A stretch of DNA of 64,000 nt from an uncultured Opitutia bacterium (GCA_903859715.1 CAIONS010000056.1:1-64000), one strand, 5' to 3'; shown: positions 1 to 10,115, numbered from the stretch's first letter. Translations and numbers: made by a program. Notes: generated by a model from the letters alone, not told the origin.

Positions 1-79
1 ATCCCTGGCGCCGGTCAGGCCCGCCGAGCCGGGCCTTCCCTCCGCCAGGGATGGACAACCAGCGTCAGTCGTATCAACA

Positions 80-307
80 TCAACCAATCGCCCAGACCGA
101 CTCTAGGGATGGACCGAAAAGAGGGATCCACTCACGGCCGAGCACCGAACCGGGCACTCCCACGGCGAGAACCAACCACGGATTGAGGTCAAATCTCACC
201 AGCATGAAGACCATCACGGTCCATACCGGAGGACCAATCAACGGAATGAGGTCGGTGGCCAGCGCCGCCAGGAACATCGCGAAATAAAGCCAGGTGGAAT
301 GATGCAA
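80..307 (-). pseudogene. Truncated membrane protein remnant
   Basis: A 75-codon reading frame starts with ATG. It encodes a hydrophobic N-terminus (WLYFAMFLAALATDLIPLIG) and a second hydrophobic stretch around residues 28-52, followed by VPGSVLGR. This resembles the first part of small DedA/VTT-like membrane proteins, but the frame stops soon after the second segment, where such proteins normally continue for another 100 or more residues. A truncated or frameshifted remnant is the most likely reading, and a genuine small membrane protein is possible. The family assignment is tentative because no diagnostic motif survives. Confidence 0.35.
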
Positions 308-719
308 ATTATGTCCTGAATTGGAGCTCCAGCGATCGTAAGAACGGACTTACCGGTTCTAGTGTCCAAAAAGAAACGGTGATGGTCGTGCCGCGACTTA
401 AAGGAGCCGGGAATGGGTCTTTCCCAACAATGTTGTGAGGCGGTTGGTCATGTGGAGTTGCGAACGATTGGGGCAGTCATAATCATCTTCGCACGACCCT
501 GTCTGAAAAGCGACCAAACATGCCTGAGGTTCGATTCACTGGCGCGGCCACCCGGCCGGAAACATCTGTTGGCGTGATCGTCAGCGCGGCATGTGGCCGA
601 CTATTAACGGGAGGTAACCTGACGTTCGTTTGAGTTTTTAGACAGCACGGGGAGTCCTCCGGCCGGTGAAAGCAGGTGAACGTCGTCGACTCTGACCGTG
701 AGGATGTGTCGGTCGCCGT
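308..719. other. Intergenic stretch, no gene seen
   Basis: About 410 bases carry no convincing reading frame on either strand and no RNA gene I can recognise. The sequence is less GC-biased than the coding regions around it. It may be decayed sequence next to the truncated gene on its left. Confidence 0.5.
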
Positions 720-1286
720 TCAGGCCGGGTGAGCGACTACCTCGATCTTCATCCGGCTCAACCGCAAGAGCAACGATCCGCGACGTTTGATAGGCCACCA
801 GTCATAGAGGTAAATCTCCATCGGACGCCACATGGCGACCCAGCCGGCGATCGTCAGCCCTTCCTGGGCTATGCTCCAGAACGCGCCGGACGGCTCCCGG
901 TGGGCGATCGCCTGGCTGAGCAGGAGACAGCCGGCAAGGAAGCTGGTCCCGATCAGCAGACTCGTGCGGCCCTGCTTGAAAAGATAGCGCAGCTCAAGGC
1001 GGTTGATGGACGCGCGGTAGGCGAAATAATGTCGGATTGCATCGCCGACAATTTCGGCTGTCTGCGTAGCGGGCAAGGGTCGCTCGAGGCTCAGGGTCAG
1101 GCGCAGATCGTGATGCCGGGGCAGCTCGCGCGCCCAGCTCACAATGAATTCCTCGGCATCGTGGTCGAGGTCCTGTTCCGTGAAGGGCGAAGGATCGAGC
1201 GAATTGAAGAGCTGCGTGATCTCGCGCAATTTCAGTTTGATAGTACTGCCCGTCACTCGGGAACCTGGGTTCGGTGGAAAGGCCAT
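720..1286 (-). CDS. Hypothetical two-span membrane protein
   Basis: This 188-residue protein has a soluble N-terminal part (about residues 1-105). Two hydrophobic segments follow at about 110-128 (LLIGTSFLAGCLLLSQAIA) and 138-155, and then a basic tail containing KRRGSLLLRLSRMKIEVV. The N-terminal part contains a pattern of charged helices and an ELPRHHDLRLTLSLERPLP stretch that looks like an ordered domain. I do not recognise the family and infer no function. A 93-codon frame upstream on the same strand overlaps its start by 34 bases and may be co-translated. Confidence 0.6.
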   Translation of the reverse strand: MAFPPNPGSRVTGSTIKLKLREITQLFNSLDPSPFTEQDLDHDAEEFIVSWARELPRHHDLRLTLSLERPLPATQTAEIVGDAIRHYFAYRASINRLELRYLFKQGRTSLLIGTSFLAGCLLLSQAIAHREPSGAFWSIAQEGLTIAGWVAMWRPMEIYLYDWWPIKRRGSLLLRLSRMKIEVVAHPA

Positions 1287-1534
1287 GGGTAATCGGTGAT
1301 CGGGTGAGTCTGGCCGCGCAACTTGACGAATTCCTCCTCCACGACAACCCGCTTCGCCTTTTTGGGGCAGGCCGCCTGGAAATAATTGATGAGTGGTTCC
1401 GGATTTGGACCATGTGAAGCATTGTCAGGTCCAGAGGGGGAGGCGCCGAAAGCCACGTGTTGCGCTGGCACGTGCCGGCTAGAGCGTGACACGTTGCGGC
1501 CCGTTGCACAGTTGATCGAGCCGTTTTGTGGCAT
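1253..1534 (-). CDS. Small hypothetical protein
   Basis: A 93-residue frame whose second half (KKAKRVVVEEEFVKLRGQTH) reads like genuine protein, while the first half is less convincing. It overlaps the following membrane-protein gene by 34 bases in another frame, which would suit translational coupling. The true start may be an internal codon. No domain is recognised, and this is a low-confidence call. Confidence 0.3.
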   Translation of the reverse strand: MPQNGSINCATGRNVSRSSRHVPAQHVAFGASPSGPDNASHGPNPEPLINYFQAACPKKAKRVVVEEEFVKLRGQTHPITDYPWPFHRTQVPE

Positions 1535-1657
1535 CTCAAATTCCTAATCCAACTTCGCGCGGTGACTGTTGCACACACGGTTTCGCTAGTTCTATTGTCC
1601 TTAGCTACTTAGAAGAGTGTTCAACACTCGATAAATAATTTGGATTTAAAAAAGCGA

Positions 1658-1731
1658 TGGCTGCCCGACTAGGAGTCGAACCTAGACAAAACGAGTCAGA
1701 GTCGTTTGTGCTACCATTACACAATCGGGCA
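1658..1731 (-). tRNA. tRNA-Gln (CUG)
   Basis: The minus strand folds into a cloverleaf with acceptor stem TGCCCGA/TCGGGCA, a D arm, anticodon stem AACGA/TCGTT around the loop CTCTGAC (anticodon CUG) and a T arm with GGTTCGACT. The discriminator base is G and the 3' CCA is encoded. It is the last of three tandem tRNAs. Confidence 0.93.
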
Positions 1732-1785
1732 GTGAAAATTTAAAACGTCGCGCGGCCGCCGGGAGAATCATCCCATGGAAGAAAA

Positions 1786-1860
1786 TGGAGCCGGCGATGG
1801 GATTCGAACCCGCAACCGCCTGTTTACAAAACAGGTGCTCTACCATTGAGCTACGCCGGC
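1786..1860 (-). tRNA. tRNA-Thr (UGU)
   Basis: Acceptor stem GCCGGCG/CGCCGGC, D arm with GCTCAATGGTAGAGC, anticodon stem CCTGT/ACAGG with loop TTTGTAA (anticodon UGU), T loop GGTTCGAAT, discriminator U and encoded CCA. It lies between the Gln and Lys tRNAs. Confidence 0.95.
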
Positions 1861-1911
1861 GCGAAAGAGTCGCGGATCTGCGAGGAAGTTGACTGGGAAA
1901 TAACGGAGAAG

Positions 1912-1986
<75 letters not shown>

Positions 1987-2179
1987 AAAAGCGAAGGGTG
2001 AAAAACTCATGAAGCCCCAGTTGAAGTCAACTGCGATTTCGGCGGATAATGCCGGGTAAATTGTTCGAGCGCGGGTGACCGGATGGCGGTCCGCTGCTTC
2101 CGCGTCGGATTCAGTCTCTTTGATGCACTCGGGCTTGTTTTGCTCCGGCGGCCCGGCTGGAGTGGCGGCGAATCATTCC

Positions 2180-3877
2180 ATGAAGATCGCCTGCCGCTTA
2201 ATTTTCCTGACCGGGTTGACCTTGGCGATTGCCGCCGCCGCGCAACCGCCGCCTGTCACAGTCACGCCCGTGACGGCCAAACATGGCATGGTCGTGGCGG
2301 GACACCCGCAGGCGGCAGCGGCGGGCCTGGCGGTACTCCAAGCCGGGGGCAATGCCATCGACGCCGCGATCGCGACCTCGCTCGCGCTGGGAGTCGCCGA
2401 ACCCTATGCTTCGGGCCTCGGAGGCAAGCTGATGCTGCTCTATTATGAAGCGTCCACCGGCAGGACCCGCGTGATCGAGGCGATGGACGCCGCCGGTTCA
2501 CTGGATGTGCCGGCCTACTTGAAACGCCCGGCGGAGGCGCACAGCTACGGTTATGGCTCCGTCTGTGTGCCGGGGCTAGCCGCCGGCTTGTGGATGGCGC
2601 ACGAGCACTGGGGCGTCCGGCCGTGGGCGGAGGATGTTCAGCCGGCGATTGCCCTGGCGCTCGCGGGTTTCGACGTGCTGCCGAAGTCGCGCGATTTCTT
2701 TGAGGAGCAAACGAAAAAACTGCACCGGGGTGATGCGGAGATTGCGCGGCTCTATCTGCCCCGCGGTCAGCTCCCCGCGGTGGGCTCGCTGCTGCCGAAT
2801 CCGGACCTCGCGCATACGCTGACTCTGCTGGCCCAGCACGGGCGCGATGGATTTTACCGCGGCCCGGTCGCAGCGGCGATCATCGTTGCGGTGGAAAAGG
2901 GCGGGGGAGTGATCACGGCAGATGACTTGGTGAACTATGAGGCGCGCCTGACCGAGCCGGTGGGCATCGATTTTCGCGGCGATCAAATCCTGAGCGCCCC
3001 GCCTCCGGCGAATGGCGCGGCGATGTTTCTGACGGCGCTGAAGGTGCTGGAGGATGATTCGTTCGGCGGGAGGCCGCTGCGCACGGCCGGAAATCTTGAC
3101 CGGCTGGGCCGCGTGTGGCGCCTGGTCGAACTGGAGGCTTACCGCCTGATCGCCGATGCGCCGCAATCGCGTTTCTATTTTGAGAAACTCGTCTCGCCCG
3201 ACTCGATCCATGCCCTCCGGGCCAAGGCCATGGTCGGGGCACCAGCTTTGCCCGATGCGGCGGCGATAGATCAGGCGTTGTATCAGAGTGCGATGGCGGC
3301 CACCACGCACTTCATCGTGGTCGATGCACACGGCAATATCGTCTGCGCGACCCAGTCACTCAGCGTGCACTTCGGGGCGGGAGTGATTCCACCGGGCACG
3401 GGCGTGGTGCTCAATGACTCAATGAGCAACTTCGAGTTCACCGACGCGAAGCACCTGAACTACATTGCGCCCGGCCGGCGGCCGCGCAGCACGATTTCGC
3501 CGACTATCGTGCTTCGCCAGGGCAAGCCGGTCTTCGCCCTGGGAATCCCGGGTGCAGCGCGCATTCCGACTTCGACCCTGCAGGTGCTGCTCGATCATCT
3601 CGTGTTACAGCGGCCGTTGGCCGATGCCATCGGGGATACGCGGTTTCACTTTGTGATTCCGTGGAAGAAGGGCGACGTGGAGACCTTTGAGGCGGAGCAG
3701 TCGTTTCCGGCCGCCCAAGCAGATGCCCTGCGGGCACTTGGCTGGAAGGTCGTGCTGCCCGAGATGGCGGGCCGGGGCCGCCTTTTCAGCGGGATCAATG
3801 CCGTGGAGTTCAACCCCGACGGCACTCTGACGGGTTATGCGGATCCCCGCCGGACCAATGCGGCCGTCGGATATTAG
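2180..3877 (+). CDS. ggt: Gamma-glutamyltransferase, exported
   Basis: This Ntn-hydrolase is expected to cleave itself and then hydrolyse or transfer the gamma-glutamyl group of glutathione in the periplasm. From the ATG at 2180 it has 565 residues, the usual size. It begins with a signal peptide (MKIACRLIFLTGLTLAIAAA). The substrate-side motif GGNAIDAAIA and the GLGG loop are present. The small subunit should begin at Thr375 in TTHFIVVDAHGN, the autoprocessing nucleophile. GVVLNDSMSNF and the PGRRPRSTISPTI segment complete the family pattern. The frame is open further upstream, but only the 2180 start places the signal peptide at the N-terminus. Confidence 0.92.
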   Translation: MKIACRLIFLTGLTLAIAAAAQPPPVTVTPVTAKHGMVVAGHPQAAAAGLAVLQAGGNAIDAAIATSLALGVAEPYASGLGGKLMLLYYEASTGRTRVIEAMDAAGSLDVPAYLKRPAEAHSYGYGSVCVPGLAAGLWMAHEHWGVRPWAEDVQPAIALALAGFDVLPKSRDFFEEQTKKLHRGDAEIARLYLPRGQLPAVGSLLPNPDLAHTLTLLAQHGRDGFYRGPVAAAIIVAVEKGGGVITADDLVNYEARLTEPVGIDFRGDQILSAPPPANGAAMFLTALKVLEDDSFGGRPLRTAGNLDRLGRVWRLVELEAYRLIADAPQSRFYFEKLVSPDSIHALRAKAMVGAPALPDAAAIDQALYQSAMAATTHFIVVDAHGNIVCATQSLSVHFGAGVIPPGTGVVLNDSMSNFEFTDAKHLNYIAPGRRPRSTISPTIVLRQGKPVFALGIPGAARIPTSTLQVLLDHLVLQRPLADAIGDTRFHFVIPWKKGDVETFEAEQSFPAAQADALRALGWKVVLPEMAGRGRLFSGINAVEFNPDGTLTGYADPRRTNAAVGY

Positions 3878-4007
3878 CCCGAATCCATCCGGCGGCCGAT
3901 GGAGTGCGAGGCGGCGGAGATGCCTTCATGGGTAAAAGAGAGACACATCCGAGCTAAGTTTACCCTTTACAGCCGGCGCCCGCTTCTGTGTTTTCAACCC
4001 TTCCTCC

Positions 4008-4202
4008 ATGCAAAAGACCAAAAAGTCCGTTGCCAAGCGCTTCAAGATCACCGCCAAGGGCAAGTTGCTGCACCGTTCGCCGGGTACCCGGCATATGGCC
4101 AGCACCAAGTCCTCGAAGCAGAAACGCCGTCTGGGCAAGGCCAAGGTTCTCTCACAGACCCACACGCCTCCGCTCCTTCGCTGTCTGCCTCACGGCCTCT
4201 AA
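4008..4202 (+). CDS. rpmI: 50S ribosomal protein L35
   Basis: A 64-residue basic protein of the large ribosomal subunit. It starts MQKTKKSVAKRFKITAKGK and continues with HRSPGTRHM and KSSKQKRRLG, the standard L35 pattern at the standard length. It is followed directly by rplT. The infC gene that often precedes rpmI is absent, so this unit begins at rpmI with about 130 bases of non-coding leader after the gamma-glutamyltransferase gene. Confidence 0.96.
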   Translation: MQKTKKSVAKRFKITAKGKLLHRSPGTRHMASTKSSKQKRRLGKAKVLSQTHTPPLLRCLPHGL

Positions 4203-4292
4203 TCCGCCTGAGCGCTCAATCATAACTTCGCTTGGCGGGTGAAATCCTAAGCCGACCCGCCAGCGACCAACCTACAAAGGAACCCACCCAAC

Positions 4293-4670
4293 ATGGCTCG
4301 TGCAACTAACTCCCCCGCGTCGCGCAAGCGCCGCAAGAAAGTGCTGAAATACGCCAAGGGCTATTTCGGCAACAAATCCAAGCTCTTCCGCTACGCGAAA
4401 GAAGCCGTCCAGCACGCGTGGCAATACGCCTACATCGCGCGCAAGAAAAAGAAATCCGACCGCCGCGGTCTCTGGATCGTGCGCCTGAACGCCGCCTGCC
4501 GCGCCGCCGGCATCAGCTACAGCCGCTTCATCGAGGGCCTCAAGGCCGCTAAAATCGAGCTCGACCGGAAGATCCTGTCGGACATCGCGATTCGCGACGA
4601 GGTGGCCTTTAATGCCCTGGTCAAACAAGCCCAGGACGCGTTGAAGACCAAGGCCGCCACGAAGGCCTAA
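4293..4670 (+). CDS. rplT: 50S ribosomal protein L20
   Basis: This 125-residue large-subunit assembly protein binds 23S rRNA and in some bacteria represses its own operon. The family pattern is clear: RKRRKKVLKYAKGYFGNKS at the start, then RLNAACRAAGISYSRFIEGL and the IRDEVAFNALV end. The 90 bases between rpmI and rplT could hold a leader structure. I did not find a convincing L20-binding pseudoknot by eye. An intrinsic terminator follows, separating it from pheS. Confidence 0.97.
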   Translation: MARATNSPASRKRRKKVLKYAKGYFGNKSKLFRYAKEAVQHAWQYAYIARKKKKSDRRGLWIVRLNAACRAAGISYSRFIEGLKAAKIELDRKILSDIAIRDEVAFNALVKQAQDALKTKAATKA

Positions 4671-4717
4671 ACTCTGACTAACGCGAGCCGGGCCCGGCTC
4701 GCCTCCCTGTCTCTCCG

Positions 4718-4758
4718 GAGGACGGGCCTCACCCGAGGTTCCGTCCTCTTTGTTTTTC
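4718..4758 (+). terminator. Intrinsic terminator or attenuator between rplT and pheS
   Basis: An eight-pair stem GAGGACGG/CCGTCCTC encloses a second CCTC/GAGG stem and is followed by a T-rich run (TTTGTTTTTC). It could end rplT transcripts or attenuate read-through into pheST. No leader peptide rich in Phe codons was seen between it and pheS. Confidence 0.75.
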
Positions 4759-4802
4759 TTCGCTTCGCCGCCGCCGCTCTGGTTCAAAAAAAGCCCACCG
4801 TC

Positions 4803-5846
4803 ATGCAAGACACCCTGACCGCGCTCGTTGCCAAGGCCCAGACCGATCTCGCCACGCTGAAATCGCGCCCCGAATTCGAGGCCGCGAAGGCGCGCCTCGT
4901 CGGGCCCAACGGCGAGCTCACCGCCCTTATGAAGCAGATGGGCACGGTGCCGAAGGAGCAGCGCCCCGCGATGGGCAAGCTGATCAACGAGACCAAGACC
5001 CGCCTCCAGGAATTGCTCGACGGAGCCCTCCGCACGATCGAGGCCGGCGAACTGCAGGCCCAGCTGGGCCCCGCGGTCGACCCCACGCTGCCGTCGCCCG
5101 ACGCCGGTCCCGGCACCTATCATCCGCTCACGCTCGTGCGCGAGGAGATGTGCCGCATCCTGCGCAAGGTTGGTTTCACCGTCGCCGACGGCCCCGAGGT
5201 GGAGACGGAGTACTACTGCTTCGACGCCCTGAATACCCCGGCCGATCACCCGGCGCGCGATGCGCAGGACACGTTTTATTTCCCGGAGACGGCGCATTTC
5301 GGCAATGTCTCCAAGAAGACGCCCGGGGAGAAATATCTCCTCCGCACGCACACGTCGTCGGTGCAGATCCGCACGATGCTCAAGGGCTCCCCGCCCATCC
5401 GCATCGTTTCGCCGGGCCGCACCTACCGTCGCGACACGACCGACGCCACGCACTCGGCGAACTTTCACCAGCTCGAGTGCCTGTATGTGGACAAGAACGT
5501 CACCGTGCGCGACCTGAAGGCGCTGCTCGACTACATCTTCGCCTCGCTGCTCGGCAAGGAGACGAAGACGCGGTTCCGTCCGCATTATTTCGGCTACACC
5601 GAGCCGAGCTTTGAGGTCGACCTGAGCGCGAAGCATCTCCCGAAGGTGAAGAAGGAATGGATCGAGATCGGCGGCTGCGGCATGGTCGACCCGGTGGTGT
5701 TCGCGGGCGTCGGCTACGATCCCGAGGTGTGGAGCGGTTACGCCTTCGGCATGGGGCTCGAGCGTCTCGCGATGCTCCTCTACGGCATCGATGACATCCG
5801 CTATTTTTACCAAAACGACCTGCGCTTCCTCAAACAGTTCGCGTAA
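4803..5846 (+). CDS. pheS: Phenylalanine-tRNA ligase alpha subunit
   Basis: Catalytic subunit of the alpha2-beta2 enzyme that charges tRNA-Phe. It has 347 residues, as usual. The N-terminal about 90 residues are the coiled-coil tRNA-binding arm. Class II motif 2 is visible in SPGRTYRRDTTDATHSANFHQ, cut here to its start SPGRTYRRDTTDATHS, and motif 3 in GYAFGMGLERLAMLLYGI. FRPHYFGYTEPSFEVD lies between them. pheT follows 48 bases downstream, so the two subunits are co-transcribed. Confidence 0.97.
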   Translation: MQDTLTALVAKAQTDLATLKSRPEFEAAKARLVGPNGELTALMKQMGTVPKEQRPAMGKLINETKTRLQELLDGALRTIEAGELQAQLGPAVDPTLPSPDAGPGTYHPLTLVREEMCRILRKVGFTVADGPEVETEYYCFDALNTPADHPARDAQDTFYFPETAHFGNVSKKTPGEKYLLRTHTSSVQIRTMLKGSPPIRIVSPGRTYRRDTTDATHSANFHQLECLYVDKNVTVRDLKALLDYIFASLLGKETKTRFRPHYFGYTEPSFEVDLSAKHLPKVKKEWIEIGGCGMVDPVVFAGVGYDPEVWSGYAFGMGLERLAMLLYGIDDIRYFYQNDLRFLKQFA

Positions 5847-5894
5847 CCGATCCCAGCGCCTCGGCGCCTTCGCGATTCAAAATTTTTCCTGTCC

Positions 5895-8351
5895 GTGAAA
5901 ATCTCCCTCAACTGGCTCCGCGACTACGTCGCCCTCGATGCATCGACCGACGAGATCTCCCGTGCGATCACTTTTCTCGGCTTCGAGGTCGAGCAGGTCA
6001 TCCGCACCGGGGCGCCGCTGCTCAGCCAGGTGGTCGTGGGCGAGGTGCTCGTGCGCGACAAGCACCCGAATGCCGACAAGCTCTCCGTCTGCCAGGTCGA
6101 CATCGGGCCGGCGGGCGGCGTCAAGACCATCGTCTGCGGCGCACAGAACTATCAGGTCGGTGACCGCGTGCCGGTCGCGCTGCCCGGCGCCGTGCTGCCC
6201 GGGAATTTTGTCATCAAGCTTTCCAAGATCCGCGGCCAGTCCTCCGACGGTATGATGTGCTCGGCGAAGGAACTTGGCGTCGCCGAGGATGCGAGCGGCC
6301 TGCTCATCCTCGCCGGCCGGCCGGCCCTCGGCACGCCCATCAATGACGTCTTGCCGGCGAGTGACACCGTGTTCGACATCGAGATCACGCCCAACCGCCC
6401 GGACTGCCTGTCGCACCTCGGCATCGCCCGCGAACTCGCGGCGTGGTTCAAGCTGGAGCTGGTTTATCCGCAGGAAAAATTCCGCGGCGACATCGAAGGT
6501 GCGCCGCATCCCGAACTGCTGCGCGGCGTATCCGTGCTCTCGCCCGAGGACTGCCCGCTTTATTCCGCCCATATCATCAAGGGCGTGAAGATCGGCCCGA
6601 GCCCGGAGTGGCTGCAGCGGCGCCTGTCCGCCGTGGGTCTGCGCCCGATCAACAACGTCGTCGATGTGGGCAACTATGTGATGCTTGAGACCGGCCAGCC
6701 GCTGCATGCGTTCGATGCCCGCAAGCTCGGCGGAAACCAGATCATCGTGCGGCGCGCGACGGATGGCGAAAAGCTCGTCACGCTGGATGGCAAGGAGCGC
6801 ACGCTCACCAGCCGCATGCTGGTCATTGCCGATGCGGAGAAACCGGTGGTCATCGCCGGCATCATGGGCGGGGAAAACTCCGGGGTGAGCGCCGACACGA
6901 CGGATCTCGTGCTGGAGTGCGCGATTTTCAAGCGCCAGACGATCCGCTGGACGTCGAAACGCCTCAGTCTCACGTCAGACTCGTGCTATCGGTACGAACG
7001 TGGCGTGGACCCGCACTCGGCCCTGGAAGCCGCTTATCGCGCGGTTGACCTCATCCTCGAGACAGCGGGCGGCACCGTGGTCGGACCGGCCTGTCAGGTT
7101 GGCGGTGATGTGCCGTGGAAGCGTGAGATCGTCGTCACGCATGATTATATTTGCGAGAAGCTCGGTTTCGATATCCCGGCGGCCGAGATGAGCGCGGCGC
7201 TGGAGTCGCTCGAGCTGAATATTGTACGGGAAGAGGCGACCGAGTCACGGGGCCCGGCCTGGACCGTGGCGATTCCCAGCTGGCGCGATGACCTTGACCG
7301 CCCGATCGACCTCGTTGAGGAAGTGCTCCGCCTCCACGGCACGGACAAGATTCCCGCGGCGGTGGTGTCGTCGCCCGGGCTCATTGGTGACGACGACCCG
7401 GTCGTGCTCTTCAACCAGCGCGTGACCGACTATCTCGTCGGCCATGATTTTCATGAGTGCGTGAACTACACGCTCCGGTCGGCGAAGGAAATTTCCACTT
7501 GGGTTTCCCAGACGGCCGCGGTCGAGCTCGCCCTGGCCAACCCGTTCGTTGACGACCAGTCGCACCTGCGGCCCACGCTGACCATGGGCCTGCTGGAGTC
7601 GCTCAAGCTCAACCAATCCCGCGGCGTCGCGGTCTCGCGGCTCTGCGAGACGGGCCGCGTTTTCATGGAGCGCAACGGCCAGAACTTTGAATGCGCCGCC
7701 GTGGGCTTCATCATTGCCGACCCGGTCGGCGAACGCTCCTGGCTGAAGCGTGAGCCGGCGGATTTTTATACCGTCAAGAAACACGTCGCGGCGCTCGCGG
7801 CCGCGGCCGGGATTGATCTTGGGCGCCAGCCGCTGGTGCCGGTCTCCGGCCCCTATTATGGCTGGCAGGAAGGCCAGTCGGCCGCCGCGGGTGAGATGGC
7901 CCACGGCTGGACGGCGCGCTTCGGTCTGCTGAGCCTGGCGATGGCCAAATCACTGGGCATTGAGGGCAAGGTATACGGCGGGGTCTTCGCGATCCTGCCC
8001 GAGAGGATCACCGCCGAGACGACGCGTCGCCGCTACGCTGACTTCAGCCTGCTGCCGGCTGCGTTGCGAGATCTGGCGCTGGTGGTGGATGCGGGAGTTC
8101 ATGCGGACGAAGTGAAGAAAACGCTCGCGAAAATCACGCGGGCCGCCGTGGGCAATGCCTTCACGCTCGAAAGCGTGGAAACGTTTGACGTCTATCAGGG
8201 CAAGGGCCTGCCCGAGGGAAAGAAGAGCCTGGCCTTCTCCCTCGTGTTCCGGTCCATCGACCGGACGCTGACCGACGATGAAGTGAACGCCGTTTTCCAG
8301 AAAATCCAGAACGAGGTCACGCAGTCGACGACCTGGCAGATCCGGAAATGA
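5895..8351 (+). CDS. pheT: Phenylalanine-tRNA ligase beta subunit
   Basis: An 818-residue non-catalytic and editing subunit that partners PheS. It uses a GTG start (MKISLNWLRDYV). Residues about 40-150 form the EMAP/OB-type tRNA-binding domain (HPNADKLSVCQVDIG). The B3/B4 editing region follows (LRPINNVVDVGNYVMLETGQ), then the B5 domain (WRDDLDRPIDLVEEVLRLHG) and the C-terminal anticodon-binding domain (FSLLPAALRDLALVVD). Its stop codon overlaps the start of gatC (ATGA), which couples the pheST and gatCAB blocks. Confidence 0.97.
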   Translation: MKISLNWLRDYVALDASTDEISRAITFLGFEVEQVIRTGAPLLSQVVVGEVLVRDKHPNADKLSVCQVDIGPAGGVKTIVCGAQNYQVGDRVPVALPGAVLPGNFVIKLSKIRGQSSDGMMCSAKELGVAEDASGLLILAGRPALGTPINDVLPASDTVFDIEITPNRPDCLSHLGIARELAAWFKLELVYPQEKFRGDIEGAPHPELLRGVSVLSPEDCPLYSAHIIKGVKIGPSPEWLQRRLSAVGLRPINNVVDVGNYVMLETGQPLHAFDARKLGGNQIIVRRATDGEKLVTLDGKERTLTSRMLVIADAEKPVVIAGIMGGENSGVSADTTDLVLECAIFKRQTIRWTSKRLSLTSDSCYRYERGVDPHSALEAAYRAVDLILETAGGTVVGPACQVGGDVPWKREIVVTHDYICEKLGFDIPAAEMSAALESLELNIVREEATESRGPAWTVAIPSWRDDLDRPIDLVEEVLRLHGTDKIPAAVVSSPGLIGDDDPVVLFNQRVTDYLVGHDFHECVNYTLRSAKEISTWVSQTAAVELALANPFVDDQSHLRPTLTMGLLESLKLNQSRGVAVSRLCETGRVFMERNGQNFECAAVGFIIADPVGERSWLKREPADFYTVKKHVAALAAAAGIDLGRQPLVPVSGPYYGWQEGQSAAAGEMAHGWTARFGLLSLAMAKSLGIEGKVYGGVFAILPERITAETTRRRYADFSLLPAALRDLALVVDAGVHADEVKKTLAKITRAAVGNAFTLESVETFDVYQGKGLPEGKKSLAFSLVFRSIDRTLTDDEVNAVFQKIQNEVTQSTTWQIRK

Positions 8352-8644
8352 CCATGTCGTCCGCGCCTGATCTCGATATCGACCACGTGGCGAAGCTTGC
8401 CCGGCTGGCCCTGACGACCGAGGAGAAGGCAAAATTTTCCCAGCAGCTGGGCGACGTGCTCCATCATATCGAGCAGCTCGGGAAGGTCGACGTGACGGGC
8501 GTCGAGCCGACCGCCCACGCGTTCCCGATCGTCAACGTGTGGGCCAACGATGTGGTCCGGCCCGGTTTGACGGTCGAAGCTGCGCTGCGAAATGCGCCCG
8601 CTCAACGGGACAACATGATCGTGGTGCCCAAGGTCGTGGAGTGA
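8348..8644 (+). CDS. gatC: Asp/Glu-tRNA amidotransferase subunit C
   Basis: A 98-residue small subunit that clamps GatA and GatB together in the amidotransferase that converts misacylated Glu-tRNA(Gln) or Asp-tRNA(Asn). The family pattern includes [19 protein letters not shown], the GVEPTAHAF loop and the C-terminal [12 protein letters not shown]. The start overlaps the pheT stop. An ATG two codons later (MSSAPDL) could also be used. Confidence 0.95.
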   Translation: MTMSSAPDLDIDHVAKLARLALTTEEKAKFSQQLGDVLHHIEQLGKVDVTGVEPTAHAFPIVNVWANDVVRPGLTVEAALRNAPAQRDNMIVVPKVVE

Positions 8645-8651
8645 ACCTGCC

Positions 8652-10115
8652 ATGGCCGCCGAATTGTTTTTCAAATCCATCGCTGAACTCGGGGCTCTGC
8701 TCGACACTAAGACCGTTTCGTCGGCCGAGCTGACGCAGGCCGTCATCGCCCGGACGAAGGCGGTTGAGGGGCGCGTGAAGGCCTTCAATTCCTTTGATGA
8801 GGCCGATGCGCTGGCCCAGGCGAGCGCCTCCGACGCACGCCGGGCCGCGGGGCAGGCGAGAGGACCGCTGGAAGGCATTCCGGTCGGGCTGAAGGATGTC
8901 ATTTCCGTCGCCGGGCAGCCGCTGACCGCATCGAGCAAGATGCTCGCGAACTTCGTTTCGCCCTACGATGCCACGGTCACGACCAAGCTGAAAGGCGCGG
9001 GTGCGGTCATTTGGGGGCGATTGAACTGCGATGAGTTCGCGATGGGTTCATCGACGGAAAATTCCGCTTTCGGACCGACGGCCAACCCATGGGATCTTTC
9101 CCGCGTGCCCGGCGGCTCTTCGGGCGGCAGCTCAGCGGCGCTGGCGGCGGGTGAAACCATTGCCGCGCTCGGTTCTGACACGGGCGGTTCGATCCGCCAG
9201 CCGGCGGCCCTGTGCGGGGTCGTCGGGCTCAAGCCGACCTACGGCCTGGTTTCGCGTTATGGTCTCATCGCCTTTGCTTCCTCGCTCGACCAGATCGGCC
9301 CGTTTGCGCGGACGGTGGAAGACGCGGCCATCATGCTCGGAGCGATCGCCGGCCACGATCCGCTGGACTCGACTTCGTTCAAGGCGGACATCCCCGACTA
9401 CCGCGCGGAAGTGAAGCGGCGCCAGGGCCCGTGGCGGCTCGGCATTCCGAAGGAATATTTCGGTGCCGGTCTGGATCCGGAGGTCAATGCCGCGGTGGAG
9501 CGGGCGATCGCGTTTTACCGGGCTCAGGGTTGCGAGATCAAGGAAGTGTCGCTGCCCCACACGCAGTACTGCCTCGATACGTATTACATCATCGCGACGG
9601 CCGAGGCCTCGTCGAATCTCGCGCGCTATGACGGCATCCGGTACGGTCACCGATCGAAGGACGCCAAGGATGCCGTGGACATCTACTTCAAGTCCCGGGC
9701 CGAGGGATTTGGCGCCGAGGTCAAACGCCGCATCATCCTCGGGACGTATGTGCTCTCGAGCGGCTACTACGACGCGTTTTACCTGCGGGCGCAGAAAGTC
9801 CGGACGCTGATCCGGCAGGACTTTCTCAACGCCTATCGTGAAGTCGATGCGCTGCTCACGCCCACCTCGCCCGTGCCCGCGTTCAAGCTCGGGGAGAAAT
9901 CCGATCCACTCGCACTCTATCTCTGCGACATTTACACGATCGGCGTAAACCTCGCGGGTCTGCCCGCGCTGAGCGTGCCGTGCGGATTTACCACCGGCGG
10001 CCTGCCCATCGGGCTCCAGCTGATCGGCCAGCCGTTTGCCGAGGCGAACCTGCTCGCGATGGCCCGGGCATATGAGCAGGCCCACGACTGGCACCGCCAG
10101 CACCCCTCCCTGTGA
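8652..10115 (+). CDS. gatA: Glutamyl-tRNA(Gln) amidotransferase subunit A
   Basis: A 487-residue amidase-signature subunit that releases ammonia from glutamine for GatB. The Lys of PVGLKDVI and the two serines in the [13 protein letters not shown] and [11 protein letters not shown] segments form the Ser-cisSer-Lys triad. [20 protein letters not shown] follows as in the family. It starts seven bases after gatC and its stop overlaps the gatB start. Confidence 0.97.
   Translation: MAAELFFKSIAELGALLDTKTVSSAELTQAVIARTKAVEGRVKAFNSFDEADALAQASASDARRAAGQARGPLEGIPVGLKDVISVAGQPLTASSKMLANFVSPYDATVTTKLKGAGAVIWGRLNCDEFAMGSSTENSAFGPTANPWDLSRVPGGSSGGSSAALAAGETIAALGSDTGGSIRQPAALCGVVGLKPTYGLVSRYGLIAFASSLDQIGPFARTVEDAAIMLGAIAGHDPLDSTSFKADIPDYRAEVKRRQGPWRLGIPKEYFGAGLDPEVNAAVERAIAFYRAQGCEIKEVSLPHTQYCLDTYYIIATAEASSNLARYDGIRYGHRSKDAKDAVDIYFKSRAEGFGAEVKRRIILGTYVLSSGYYDAFYLRAQKVRTLIRQDFLNAYREVDALLTPTSPVPAFKLGEKSDPLALYLCDIYTIGVNLAGLPALSVPCGFTTGGLPIGLQLIGQPFAEANLLAMARAYEQAHDWHRQHPSL

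Noticed and set aside
4272-5813. 513-codon minus-strand frame
   Set aside because: Antisense to rplT and pheS, which are certain; its Arg/Ala/Gly/His-rich text is the shadow of GC-rich coding sequence.
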